A DNA stretch of 64,000 nucleotides from Plasmopara viticola (Eukaryota > Oomycota > Peronosporomycetes > Peronosporales > Peronosporaceae), in the NCBI GenBank assembly GCA_001695595.3, contig MBPM02000008.1, positions 186,001-250,000 on the forward strand, written 5' to 3'. The notes under the pieces are model-generated. The model was not told the origin of the DNA. It worked only from the letters and a program-made list of their open reading frames with translations, and ran no database searches. The stretch's first letter is position 1, and each line of letters starts with the position of its first letter. Shown in pieces: positions 17,004-26,839 of the stretch. The translations under genes were made by a program, and so were the position numbers.

Positions 17004-17413
17004 TGGGGGCACCTGTGAGTTGGGGGAGCGAGAAACAATCAAGCGTTTCGCTCTCGACCAGCAAAGCTGATTACATCGCACTCAGCTTGGCGATAAAAGA
17101 AGGCTAGTGGGTACATCGTCTTCTGTGTGAAATCTTAAGTGCAGCTAGTAAAGATAAACCGGAACTAAAGATATTTGAAGATATTCAATCATGTTTCAAG
17201 ATGTTAAAGAATCCGGTCAATTATGGTCGAGCCATACACATTGATATCAAGTATTATCACAATAGTGACGAAGTAAAGCGAGGCGAAGTTAAGCTTGAAT
17301 ATTGCGAGACCTCGGCAATGCTGGCAGACATCATGACAAAGGCACTTCCAGGACCACGTCACGCTGACCTCTTGAGGGCTCTAGGAATCACGCGTTCTCG
17401 TAATGAGGGGGAG
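16847..17413 (+). pseudogene. F3-type RNase H fused to F2 pol (unit B)
   Basis: Starts 'AIKRILRYLQGSKSDGITFKAGDQ', then 'YSDAKWAGDHANRKSTSGFAFLLMGAPVSWGSEKQSS', 'STSKADYIALSLAIKEG', a TAG, 'WVHRLLCEILSAA', 'FEDIQSCFKMLKNPVNYGRAIHIDIKYYH', ending 'MLADIMTKALPGPRHADLLRALGITRSRNEGEY'. The motif Glu (TEAEY in relatives) reads 'KADY'. The tract GAGGGGGAG at 17405-17413 primes LTR2. RT and RNase H linker are absent upstream. Confidence 0.8.
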
Positions 17414-17753
17414 TATTAGAGGTAACCGGTTTACTTCGGCTTTATTCCGATTAACAAGGCTTTCCAATACGAGCGGCTGCCCGACGTTTCAGACAAACAA
17501 CGATGGCGTCATGGACAGACATATGGGCAGGCGCACCCAAGATGATTGCGCCCAGATGGTAAGTCCTTTTGATTGGCTTAAAAAAATTTGTGGCTTACAT
17601 GTAGCAAAGTAGTTGCGAACTAAGGACCTTATAAATACACTTACTTTGAAATCTTATTCCTTCCTCACAAGCGTCTTCGCTCGGTTCTCCCTCGCGCAGA
17701 CTCTTCACTACACTTCTCCACTCTTTGCCTTCGCTCCGCTCACCCTTCTACCA
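17414..17753 (+). repeat. LTR2 (unit B)
   Basis: A 340-bp LTR, TATTAGAGGTAACCGG...CCTTCTACCA, followed by GAAGT (17754-17758), the target duplication of the insertion in F1 pol. Includes TTATAAATACACTTACTTTG (TATA box). Confidence 0.8.
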
Positions 17754-18132
17754 GAAGTTGTTATTCAAGATGACGAAGAGTCTCATCAGGATGCAACACC
17801 AAATGACGAGATGGATTATGTAGTAGAAGACACAACGGAAAGGTTTGCCTTTGGGGACCCTTTAGGCAAGCGACACCAGCGTGCGCAATCGCTGGAACAA
17901 GTTACAGAAGTTCCGCGATACAAGCGTTATAGTCACTGCCAAGGTAATCTTTACCCAAAAATAAGACCTGGACATCGTGCCATTGCCAGAAGGTCGCAAA
18001 GCAATAGGCAACATCTAGGTGTTTCGAATCAAGGAAAATCAAGTCGGCAAGGTCGAGCGGTACAGGCCGCGTTTGGTGGCTAAGTAATTTTCACAAAAGT
18101 ATGGCGTCGACAATGAAGAAACGTTTGCGCCA
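17754..18132 (+). pseudogene. F1 integrase-RT linker remnant (unit B)
   Basis: 'EVVIQDDEESHQDATPNDEMDYVVEDTTERFAFGDPLGKRHQRAQSLEQVTEVPRYKRYSHCQG', then a jump to 'DIVPLPEGRKAIGN' and 'VFRIKENQVGKVERYRPRLVAK'. About 100 codons between the linker and RT are deleted, as in unit A. A stop (TAG) replaces Trp in 'RWVF'. Confidence 0.7.
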
Positions 18133-18969
18133 GTGGCCAAGTTCTTTTTGATTCGCATCCTTATCGGTCTGGCAGCCAAGTATAGTCTTACTGTGCATCA
18201 AATGGATGTCAAGACTGCTTTTTTGAACGGGCTTCTTGATGAGGACATCTACATGACACAGTCGGATGGATTTGTCGATAAAAAGTATCCAAATTTTGTT
18301 TGCAAGCTTGAGCGATCGCTATACGGATTGAAGCAGTCGCCGCGTATGTGGAATAAAATTATCGACGACTTCGTGCTTCAACTCAAGTTCAAAAAATGCG
18401 TGTCGAACCACTGCATTTACTTTATGCGTGACGGCAAAGATATGATTTTCATCGCGCTTTACGTCGACGATCCCATTCTGGCAAGCAGCAGCTCAACATT
18501 GCTAAAAGACACCAAGCAAGCGCTAAGTGATCGTTTTGAAATGACAGACATGGTTCAGCTCAAGTATTTTCTCGGCATGGAAATTGATCAAGATTTAGGA
18601 GCTGGAAAAGTGATCGTGAGGCAGTCCAACTTTGCGAGCAATGTTCTCAAGAAGTTTTAAATGGATAACAGCAACCCCGTCAAGACGCCCCAAGAATCAG
18701 GTCTCAAGCTTACCAAGGGCACGTGCGAAGGAGGCTGTAAGCATCACGAAACCATGGCGAGTTTTTCCTACCGGAATGCGGCCGGCTCTTTGATGTACTT
18801 GATGGTCGGCACGCGCCCGGGTCTTGCAGCAGCCATTGGAGCCTTAAGACTATTCGCGGCGGACTCGTGCCCGACTCATTGGCAGGCACTCAAAAGAGTT
18901 TTTCGATACGTTCAAGGCACACAAACTCATGGCATCGAATTTCGAGCAGACAGCAACAAAGAACTTTAA
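18133..18969 (+). pseudogene. pol: Reverse transcriptase of F1 pol (unit B), one in-frame stop
   Basis: Frames 18133-18660 and 18661-18969 are separated only by TAA (Lys codon mutated). '[38 protein letters not shown]', 'FVCKLERSLYGLKQSPRMWNKIIDDFV', active site 'YVDDPILAS', 'FEMTDMVQLKYFLGMEIDQD', then 'VKTPQESGLKLTKGTCEGGCKHHETM', '[21 protein letters not shown]'. The LP change after YVDD is shared with unit A. Confidence 0.85.
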
Positions 18970-19509
18970 GGCTCTTCGGATGCGGATTGGGCTGGTGGTG
19001 TTGGCTCAAGAAAGAGTACAAGCGGATATGCATTCATGATGAACGGCGGATGCGTTTGCTGGTGAAGCAAAACATAGCGAACAATTGCGCTGTCATCAAC
19101 GGAGGCGGAATACATGGCGTTTTTGGAAGCTAACTAAGAAGCAGTTTAGCTCAGATTCTTTCTGTGCGAAATAGATGAAAGGTCTCCTGATGAAGCAGTC
19201 AAGATACTCGAAGCTAATCAAGGATCGATTACGTTGACCAAGAATCCGGAGTTTCACAAGCGTACCAAGCGTATCGACATCCGCTATCACTTTGTTCGTG
19301 AAAAGGTTGAAGACGGCCAAGTTTCGCTTAAGTACATTTCAACATTGGACATGCTGGCCGAACTCATGACCAAGCCGGTTCCTGCTCTCCAAGTTGCTTT
19401 GCTTCGAGGCAGGCTCGGCATTCAAGCACAAAAGGCGATCGAGTCGAGTGGGAGTGTTGTCGAAGATGCTGGCAAAGAGATGCCTCGACCAGCGACTACA
19501 TATCGGTAA
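18970..19509 (+). pseudogene. RNase H and LTR-encoded pol tail (unit B)
   Basis: Frameshifted '[29 protein letters not shown]', then stops, then 19234-19509: 'MTKNPEFHKRTKRIDIRYHFVREKVEDGQVSLKYISTLDMLAELMTKPVPALQVALLRGRLGIQAQ' and 'ESSGSVVEDAGKEMPRPATTYR'. The tail is encoded by the polypurine tract and the first 55 bp of the LTR. Confidence 0.75.
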
Positions 19510-19907
19510 GTATCGGTATCTGCAATCAGTTGATGACTGCTTGAAGGGCGGGTTCAAGAAGGCCAAAAGATCAGTTTTGGGATGGGAAGATGATTGCGCC
19601 CGGACGGTAAGTTGTTCTGATTGGCTTAGGTTGCTGTCGAAGATGTTGGCGAAGAAACGCCTCGATCAGCGTGTGCGTATCGGTAAGTACCGGTATTTTC
19701 AATCAGTTGATGACTGCTTGGGGGAGCCAGTTCAAGATGGGCAAAAGATCGACTCTGGGATGGGAAGGTGATTGCGCCCGGATGGTAAGTCGCTCTGATT
19801 GGCTTAGATAAATCATTGGCTTAGAGGTAGCATGTAGTTGCGAACTAAGGAACTATAAATATATTCACTTTGCATTTTTCCAATTAGTGCACACTTGATC
19901 TTCTTCA
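19455..19907 (+). repeat. LTR1dup (unit B, 3')
   Basis: A 453-bp LTR with the same internal U3 duplication as 9388-9824 (second copy starts near 19630, TGCTGTCGAAGATGTTGG). It is 16 bp longer, mainly because it keeps one extra GATAAATCATTGGCTTA. It ends CTTCTTCA and abuts a minus F3 RT gene. Confidence 0.85.
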
Positions 19908-20092
19908 AACGTCTCCGTGTAGTCAATGCCATATTGCTGTTTGAACCCTTTTGCGACGAGATACGCCTTGTATTTTTCAATTGATCCGTCGGCTTTACGC
20001 TTGATCTCAATGACCCACTTCGTTCTGATGGCATGTTGTCCTGCTCAAAGTTTGGCTGCTCGAAACACGTTGCGAATTCGCATAGAATCCAA
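19908..20092 (-). pseudogene. F3 reverse transcriptase N-terminus, truncated
   Basis: Reads '[39 protein letters not shown]' and stops at the junction with LTR1dup. The catalytic YVDD part is missing from this side. Confidence 0.75.
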
Positions 20093-20605
20093 TTATGCAC
20101 GCACTGCTTTTCGCCAATGTACTTGATCTGGTCCGCTAACCGCATCTTGATAACTCGATGGTTCCGAAAGGTCGGTAGCTTCGACTGTATTGGCGCTTGC
20201 ATGCCGAAAATCGCGTGGCACCGAATGATCATTTGTTTCGCTCTTCTCATCTTCATTTTCTTTATTACTGGTCATGCGCTCAACAAATCTGCGCTTTGCT
20301 CGTAGCCCCTCAAGTCCATTCTCATAATACTCGTAGCGTGGGAGAGCTGAATCATTGTTCGCGTCATATGCGCCTGATCGGTTCTTGCACTTTCCGGACG
20401 ACTTGAAATTCATTCGGTACACTGCATCACTGTCATCAATGGTGAGCGGATCAAGATTGATTTCATCGTCATCACTGTCATGAGTTGGTGGCCTTGTAGA
20501 TGCGAAGCCAAGCCTTGATTCGACAAAGTTGACGTCACGACTAAGAATTTGTCCTGCCTCGATGTCAAAGACCCGATAAGCCTTTGATGACTCTTGATAG
20601 CCCAT
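20093..20605 (-). CDS. pol: pol fragment: integrase tail and linker (F3)
   Basis: 170 codons: 'MGYQESSKAYRVFDIEAGQILSRDVNFVESRLG' (end of the integrase C-terminal region), an Asp/Ser-rich linker, then 'ANTVEATDLSEPSSYQDAVSGPDQVHWRKAVRA', the clade B lead-in to RT. The frame ends at a stop before 'LDSMR'. It continues upstream as 'TPREKRLKWDPKARAGIF', up to the solo LTR. Confidence 0.75.
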   Translation of the reverse strand: MGYQESSKAYRVFDIEAGQILSRDVNFVESRLGFASTRPPTHDSDDDEINLDPLTIDDSDAVYRMNFKSSGKCKNRSGAYDANNDSALPRYEYYENGLEGLRAKRRFVERMTSNKENEDEKSETNDHSVPRDFRHASANTVEATDLSEPSSYQDAVSGPDQVHWRKAVRA

Positions 20606-20675
20606 AAAGATACCGGCACGAGCTTTCGGGTCCCACTTGAGTCGCTTTTCTCTTGGTGTGAGAGTAGAAGTTTGG

Positions 20676-20968
20676 TGTTAGATTTCTGAAGCGAAGTAGT
20701 GGGAAGCGAAGCTTGTGGGGAGCGAAGAGCGAAGAAGGCACTTGAGCTGTTGAAGGAAGATTCAAAAGTGATTTATTTAAATGTTAGCTCTAGCTGATGA
20801 GACATGCACTAGCTCTTCCTATCATTTAGTTCGTCTAATCACAATCATTCTTTACTCGTCCAATCATCCTGCTCGTCCGATCAACGTGCGATCGTATTGG
20901 ACCATTTCGGGCTAACCGGTTAATGGGTACAGCTGGTACATTGTACCATAAACTGGTTACCCTCAACA
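20676..20968 (-). repeat. Solo LTR5 inserted in F3 integrase
   Basis: 293 bp, TGTTGAGGGTAACC...AAATCTAACA on the minus strand, with perfect TG...CA ends. Flanks TTTGG (20671-20675) and TTCGG (20969-20973) are a 5-bp duplication with one change. Removing it rejoins 'VFACR' with 'STLTPREKRLKW' in frame. No second LTR of this type is in the window. Confidence 0.85.
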
Positions 20969-20973
20969 TTCGG

Positions 20974-21456
20974 CAAGCAAATACACGCAGGTGCTTAACA
21001 CTTGGCTTGTACTTGTACACAATTTCAAATGGAGTTTTGCTCGAAATCTTGGGTGAAGGCAGTCGATTTGATATAGATTGCTGTCATTGCCGCTTCACCC
21101 CAAAAGCATTTGTCAAGTTTTGCATAGTGCAATAAGGCGCGACCAATAGTAACTATGGATCTGATGGCCCGCTTAGCTGTACCATTTGTTTGATGCGCGT
21201 ATGGAACCGTGACTTGCTGCTCGATACCCTGATCGCCATAGAAGATCTTGAGCGAAAATGTTGCGAGATATCGCGCTCCATCATGTCTCACAAACTTGAC
21301 TCGTTTGTTAAATTGCGTCTGAACTTTGAGAATGTAGCTTGTGGGACATTCTTCGGATTCAGATTTGGCCCTAACGCAAAAGCCCTTCATGCATCCGCTG
21401 GCTTCGTCGACGAAGAGGAGCAAGTACCTGCTTCCACCCAAAGAGTCTTGTTCCAT
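20974..21456 (-). pseudogene. pol: Integrase core of F3
   Basis: 21456-21025 is open: 'GGSRYLLLFVDEASGCMKGFCVRAKSESEE', 'VKFVRHDGARYLATFSLKIFYGDQGIEQQVTVPYAHQTNGTAKRAIRSIVTIGRALLHYAKLDKCFWGEAAMTAIYIK'. The second Asp (RHDGAR) stays; the Glu is Lys (TAKR); the first Asp region reads 'LHFGICSPM' (HTDxCGP expected). After a frameshift, 'KHLRVFACR' runs up to the solo LTR. Confidence 0.75.
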
Positions 21457-21546
21457 GGGACTGCATATGCCGAAGTGAAGAAGCTCAAAAGTATCATATT
21501 GACGCTAGTCTTGGGAGCTAGGAATTGATTTTCGAACCATTTTTCC

Positions 21547-22272
21547 TCACTGACACCCTCGACACATGCCTTGACCACTTGAACCAAGTGGCACATTTGC
21601 GTCCTTGATTATTCCGCCATTGATCATCTTGCGGAGCATGTCGATTGAAGCGTGACCCATTCTTGCATGCAGATTGGTGTTTTGTCCCCGCATCGCCGAA
21701 TTTGCTGAATACTGGGGAGTAATAAGCCAGTAAAGACCGTCCACAAGATCTGCTGTAGCCACAACCTGATTCGAGACTTTGCGCGCAATGTCCATGCGTG
21801 AACCATCAAATACCACCTGAAACTTGCCGCTCTTGTTGATCTGTGGCACCGAAAGCAAATTCTTGATCATTGCTGGCACGAACAATACGTCCTTGAATTC
21901 AATGTCGGATTCTATACCATCGGGCATAATCACGCGTTCAATGATGGTCCCGACACCTTCAATTGCAGTCTTGTTTTCGTTAACGATGGAGAGTACGCCA
22001 AAATTGACCTCATCGAGTCTTGTAAATTTATCCTTGTTGTTGCATATGTGATGCGTTGCGCCACTGTCGATCGCCCACATTCCAGGCACATTTCTTGTTG
22101 TTGAAAGTCCACACTCCAGTGAGACCGCAAACGCAACACGGTCGTAGTCGTATTGATCGCTTGGTCGATAGTGAACATTGTTTGCTCCGCATCCACGAGC
22201 TTGGCCGCCGCGTCGAGCATTTCGATTCTCATCCTTCTGCTTGGTCCAGCACCGCTCCGCCGAGTGCCCCAA
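21547..22272 (-). CDS. pol: pol fragment: zinc-knuckle end, protease, GAG_pre-integrase (F3)
   Basis: 241 codons. 'GHSAERCW' (knuckle end), a Gly/Arg-rich linker 'RRGGQARGCGANNVHY', protease 'MWAIDSGATHHICNNKDKF' with intact DSG, '[63 protein letters not shown]', then GAG_pre 'NLHARMGHASIDMLRKM' and 'GMCRGCQ'. One of the best preserved protease regions. Clade B type. Confidence 0.8.
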   Translation of the reverse strand: MGHSAERCWTKQKDENRNARRGGQARGCGANNVHYRPSDQYDYDRVAFAVSLECGLSTTRNVPGMWAIDSGATHHICNNKDKFTRLDEVNFGVLSIVNENKTAIEGVGTIIERVIMPDGIESDIEFKDVLFVPAMIKNLLSVPQINKSGKFQVVFDGSRMDIARKVSNQVVATADLVDGLYWLITPQYSANSAMRGQNTNLHARMGHASIDMLRKMINGGIIKDANVPLGSSGQGMCRGCQ

Positions 22273-22935
<663 letters not shown>

Positions 22936-23296
22936 CTGTTAAGAGGGTGAGCGGAGCGAAGGCAAAGAGTGGAGGAGTGTAGTGAAGAGTCTGCGCGAGG
23001 GAGAATCGAGCGAATACACTTGTGAGGAAGAAAGAAGATTTCAAAGTGAGTGTATTTATTAGGTCCTTAGTTCGCAACTACTTTGCTAAGCCCCTAATTT
23101 ATTTAAGCCAATTAGAAGGACTTACCATCTGGGCGCAATCACCTTCCCATCCGGGCGCAATCATCTTGAGTGCGCCTGTCCATATGTCTGTCCATGACGC
23201 TATCTTTTTTTTTTTTTTTGAAACGTCGGGCAGCCGCTCGTATTGGAAAGCCTTGTAAAGCGGAATAAAGCCAAAGGTAACCGGTTACCTCTAATA
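22936..23296 (-). repeat. LTR2, 5' LTR of F3 element
   Basis: 361 bp, TATTAGAGGTAACCGG...CTCTTAACA on the minus strand, PBS (GGTTATGAGCCC, 22924-22935) directly after. Its left neighbour on the minus strand is F1 pol ending GACGAAGC, the same break point that continues as GAAGTTGTTATTC at 7704 and 17754. A 15-T run (23205-23219) lies inside. Confidence 0.85.
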
Positions 23297-23301
23297 GCTT
23301 C

Positions 23302-24054
23302 GTCACATTCGTGTTTGAGCCTTCCACCGTCAAAATTGTCCTCCAAAAATTTTGCGTTTCGGCTCAGAAGCACTCGACCGCTTTCATTTGTTTCAAATAG
23401 ATACACTTTCTCGTGTTCGCTGTATCCGAGAAACCGACATCGCACTGAACAAGCATCAAACTCGAATCGTTTTTCTTTCGGCACATGTACGTAAGCGTGA
23501 CAACCAAAGACTTTGAGGTTGACCAAAAGAGGTTTCTTGCCAGTCCGAAGTTGATGTGGTGACTTGTCGTGGCTAATCGCACGTGTTGAGCACCGGTTTC
23601 GAAGAAAAGTTGCGGTCATCACAGCCTCACTCCAATATGCTTTTTTAAGACTAGAATGCTTAAGCAGACACCGAGCACACTCAACCAAAGTTCGGTTCAT
23701 GCGCTCGGCAACACCATTAAGCTGAGGAGTGTATGGAGAAGTGAACTTCTGCACAATGCCACGGTCAGCACAGAACTTGGCCATCGCTCCTGACGTGTAT
23801 TCGCCACCATTGTCATTTCGAAGCAGCTTGACCCGCTTATTCGTTTGCTTTTCAGCATAAGCAACAAACTCAGCGAACTTGTCGGCCACTTCCGAGATGT
23901 TTCGAAGTCGGCAAAGCGCGCAGAAGTGCGACTCGTAATCTATGAAAGTGACAATATATCGCTTGCCACTGTGTGTTGGGGTCCGCAGTGGACCACATAC
24001 ATAACTGTGAATGACATCAAGCACACCTTTTGTTGTTTTAGGCGACGACTTCAT
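23302..24054 (-). CDS. pol: pol fragment: integrase (E4), first catalytic Asp lost
   Basis: About 250 codons from Met 24054 to the LTR2 junction (the open frame runs on into LTR2 to 23200). 'GVLDVIHSYVCGPLRTPTHSGKRYIVTFIDYESHFCAL': the first catalytic Asp is Tyr (HSY for HSD). 'LLRNDNGGEYTSGAMAKFCADRGIVQKFTSPYTPQLNGVAERMNRTLVECARCLLKH' keeps the second Asp and Glu. Continues 'VFGCHAYVHVPKEKR', 'CRFLGYSEHEKVYLFE' and 'GRLKHECDE', where LTR2 interrupts. Confidence 0.85.
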
Positions 24055-24273
24055 GTATGTTGCTTAGGTTTGCTTTTTCAATTTACACCCATCACAAATT
24101 TCCCACTGCGTTCCTGACGTAATGTCAATGCCAGTGCCGTAACCCTTTTTGAACGATGGCTTCCAAACCGCCATGGCCAATATGGCCAAGTCGAAGGTGC
24201 CAGAGGTGCGAATTTGTGTCCCCAACGCAGTTTTGCGGACTTGCCATATTGACCTCGTCTGTCTTCATTGGCG

Positions 24274-24681
24274 TCATGCAAAGCTTAAACAAGCCTCTGC
24301 CTCGACGTGAACTGAATTTCCACCGAAATCCTTTTGCTTGAGCAAAGTAGCCGTCGGTCTCAAACGTGACATACCCACATCTTTCGTAAAGCGTCCAATC
24401 GAAAACAAGTTCTGCGTTAGCTTCGGGATTTGCCGCACATTTGTAAGCACTCCTTTTTTCACTCCACGCGAAGTCGTCATCGACATTGTAATGTCACCTG
24501 TTCCAATCGCCTGAACCACACCGTCGTTGGCAAGATGCACGTCAATCGGTGATTTCTTATTATAGTTTTTCATAGAGTCATTCGAGAAAGCCATGTGCTG
24601 CGTCACATCTGAGTCGACCAGCCAAACGTTGCTTGTCTTGACGGCTCCCATACTGCCGCCAACCGAAAAAAAGGAAGTCAC
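24274..24681 (-). CDS. pol: pol fragment: protease and GAG_pre-integrase start (E4)
   Basis: 135 codons: 'FFSVGGSMGAVKTSNVWLVDSDVTQHMAFSNDSMKNY' (active-site DSG changed to DSD), 'VHLANDGVVQAIGTGDITMS', 'RQIPKLTQNLFSIGRFTKDVG', then out of register. The GAG_pre end ('LWHLRLGHIGH'-like, finger) is at 24060-24270, with frameshifts. Confidence 0.75.
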   Translation of the reverse strand: MTSFFSVGGSMGAVKTSNVWLVDSDVTQHMAFSNDSMKNYNKKSPIDVHLANDGVVQAIGTGDITMSMTTSRGVKKGVLTNVRQIPKLTQNLFSIGRFTKDVGMSRLRPTATLLKQKDFGGNSVHVEAEACLSFA

Positions 24682-25530
24682 CAGAGTCTTCTCAACTCTG
24701 TGCTACGTGAGCTCACTGCGGTTTCTGCCGCTCCGCGTTCTCGCGAATTCGCACTGGGCACTTGGCGATCCAATGTCTGTGCTCTCCACAGTAATGACAT
24801 GCGCTAGTTTTAGCAGGAGGTTGCCGTCCCTTGCGCCGTCCGTTGTCGCTTGTCATACTTGGGTTTGGCCTGACGCGCTGCCTTCAGCGCTGCCGCCTTG
24901 TTCTTTGCGCTTCATATCCTCATGTAATAGCCGCGTCGTCACCAGCTCCCACGTGAGTGAGTCGGCTCTAGACTCCAACGCCGTGATAAGAAACTAGTAT
25001 GACTCGTTAAGGCTAGCATAAAGCGAGATCATCAAGTCGTCCTCGCTGAACGGATTGCCAACCGCATCCAGCTGCTCCGCCAGTGTCTTGATCTTGTAGA
25101 TGTGCTGCAACACATCATCACCTTCGTCCATCATCTCCGTGAAGAAGCGTCGACGAAGAAAGAGCTTGTTCGCTAAAGTCTTCTTCTCAAAGTGCCCTTT
25201 TAGACGCGACTATGCATCCTGCGCACCTTTCGCCGACCGTACCAACGGTAGCTGAGAGTCCTCCATGGCAAGGCAGATGATGGCCTTAGCCTTGCGGGAC
25301 TTGCGCATTTACGTGCTTTGATTCAGCTGCGTAAGACAGTGCTCGTACTTGATCTCACCGCTCGTGACTTCCCACAGATCGCGCTCTTCCAGCACCATTT
25401 GCATCTTGAACTTCGACGTATGGAAGTTCGTTCCGTCAAACTTGTTGATACGCGTGGGCGCGGCGATGTCCATGGCGAGGGCTTGGTCGTTGTCGGAGAA
25501 CAGGGCAGAGTGTGCAGAACTTGGGCTCAA
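24682..25530 (-). pseudogene. gag: gag of E4
   Basis: The PBS-embedded ATG has become TTG (GGTTTTGAGCCC). 25530-25309 is open: 'SPSSAHSALFSDNDQALAMD', 'RINKFDGTNFHTSKFKMQMVLEERDLWEVTSGEIKYEH'. Later parts carry stops but are readable: 'AIICLAMEDSQLPLVRSAKGAQDA', 'LKGHFEKKTLANKLFLRRRFF', 'LAEQLDAVGNPFSEDDL', 'SLTWELVTTRLLHEDMKRKEQGG'; the knuckle is frameshifted. Confidence 0.75.
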
Positions 25531-25534
25531 AACC

Positions 25535-25814
25535 TATTGAATAAGTCGAAGTGAGCACATGTTGGTAGAATGCAAAGTGAAAATATTTATGAGGTTCTTA
25601 GTTCGCAATTACATGCTACCTCTAAGCCAATGATTTATCTAAGCCAATCAGAACGACTTACCATCCAGGCGCAATCATCTTCCCATCCCAAAACCGATCT
25701 TTTGCCCATCTTGAACCCGCTCCTTCAAGCAGTCATCAACTGATTGCAGATACCGATACTCACCGATATGTACTTGCTGGTCGAGGCATTTCTTCGCCAG
25801 CATCTTCGACAACA
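25535..25814 (-). repeat. LTR1, 5' LTR of E4
   Basis: 280 bp, TGTTGTCGAAGATGCTGG... on the minus strand, next to the degenerate PBS at 25523-25534. Confidence 0.85.
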
Positions 25815-26839
25815 GAAAGAAGGTCAAGTTTGTTCGACATGACGGAGCTCGTGAGTTTGCATCCAACTCGCTGAAGGTTTTCTACGAGTACGAGGGTGTT
25901 GAGCAGCAGGTAACAGTTCCATATGCGCATCAAACCAACGGAACAGCTGAGCGCGCTATAAGAACGATTGTGACTATTGGACGCAGCATACTACATCTCG
26001 CTTAACTGGACAAGAGTATCTGGGGAGAGGCTGCTATGACTGCAATATACATCAAGAACCGCCTTTCCTCACCCAAAATCAAAATCAAGGCTCCACTCGA
26101 GATCAATCACAAGCTCAAGCCTAGTGTTGGACATATACGTGTTTTTGGGTGTCGGGCCTACGTTATGATTCCGAAGGAAAAGAGGCTCAAGTGGGACCCC
26201 AATTCTCGAGTTGGTGTGTTTGTAGGCTATGAAGAAGTGTCCAAAGCATATCGAGTCTACGGCATCCAAACTCGGCAAATAGTGATCAGTCGGGACGTCG
26301 TGAAGTTTGATGAATCAAGTTTTGGTAATTTGGAAGTCAACGTTTTTGACGACATTGAGGAAGCGAACATGGACTTTGACTCACTCGAAATTGAAGACGA
26401 CGGCTTCACATATACGACGAATTTCGAGCAAACAGGTAAGCGCAAGCTGCGACAACAAAAACGGATCCAATCAGAAAGAACTTCAAGCCCCGAGTATCGT
26501 GAAGCAGGGCTGAAAGAAACAAATGCTCCTGAAGAAATGGACCCACGTCGAACCAAGCGGCAATCTCGTATGCAAACAGAATCTAGCGTTGGGCAAGAAG
26601 CTCATGCTTCCGAGGACGAGAACATCGACTCAACTTCGCCGACAATCTGGCGTGCGAGTGTAAACACTGTCGAAGCTTACGACTTATCCGAACCAGCCAC
26701 TTATCATGATGCTGTAAATGTATCTGACCAGCTTCATTGGCACAAAGCTATTCGTGCAGAACTTGATTCAATGCGACTTCGTCAAGTCTTTCGAGCTGCA
26801 AAGTTGCCGTCAGGACTCTATGCTATCGGAACCAAGTAG
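25815..26839 (+). pseudogene. pol: Integrase end and linker (plus F3)
   Basis: 'KVKFVRHDGAREFASNSLKVFYEYEGVEQQVTVPYAHQTNGTAERAIRTIVTIGRSILHLA', a TAA, then an open frame 26036-26839 (267 codons): 'MTAIYIKNRLSS', 'HIRVFGCRAYVMIPKEKRLKWDPNSRVGVFVGYEEVSKAYRVYGIQTRQIVISRDV', an acidic and basic linker, 'ASVNTVEAYDLSEPATYHDAVNVSDQLHWHKAIRAELDSM', 'LPSGLYAIGTK'. Second Asp and Glu of integrase are intact. The TAG at 26837 replaces Trp of 'TKWVFKIKRKADG'. Confidence 0.8.

Larger units (their letters stand above)
9825..19907 (+). mobile_element. Composite copia unit B (interrupted by E3)
   Basis: gag (9829-10563), E3 insertion (10564-15159), F2 zinc knuckle to integrase (15160-16840), F3 RNase H (16847-17413), LTR2 (17414-17753), F1 pol 3' half (17754-19454), LTR1dup (19455-19907). 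Bounded by LTR1dup copies at 9388-9824 and 19455-19907. Tandem with unit A. Confidence 0.8.
23297..25814 (-). mobile_element. E4: F1 copia element, 5' half
   Basis: 5' LTR1 (25535-25814), gag, protease, integrase, then interruption by the LTR2 element at 23296. E4 itself is inserted in a clade B plus-strand integrase gene (flank GAAAG at 25815). The 3' half is not found in this orientation inside the window. Confidence 0.8.
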
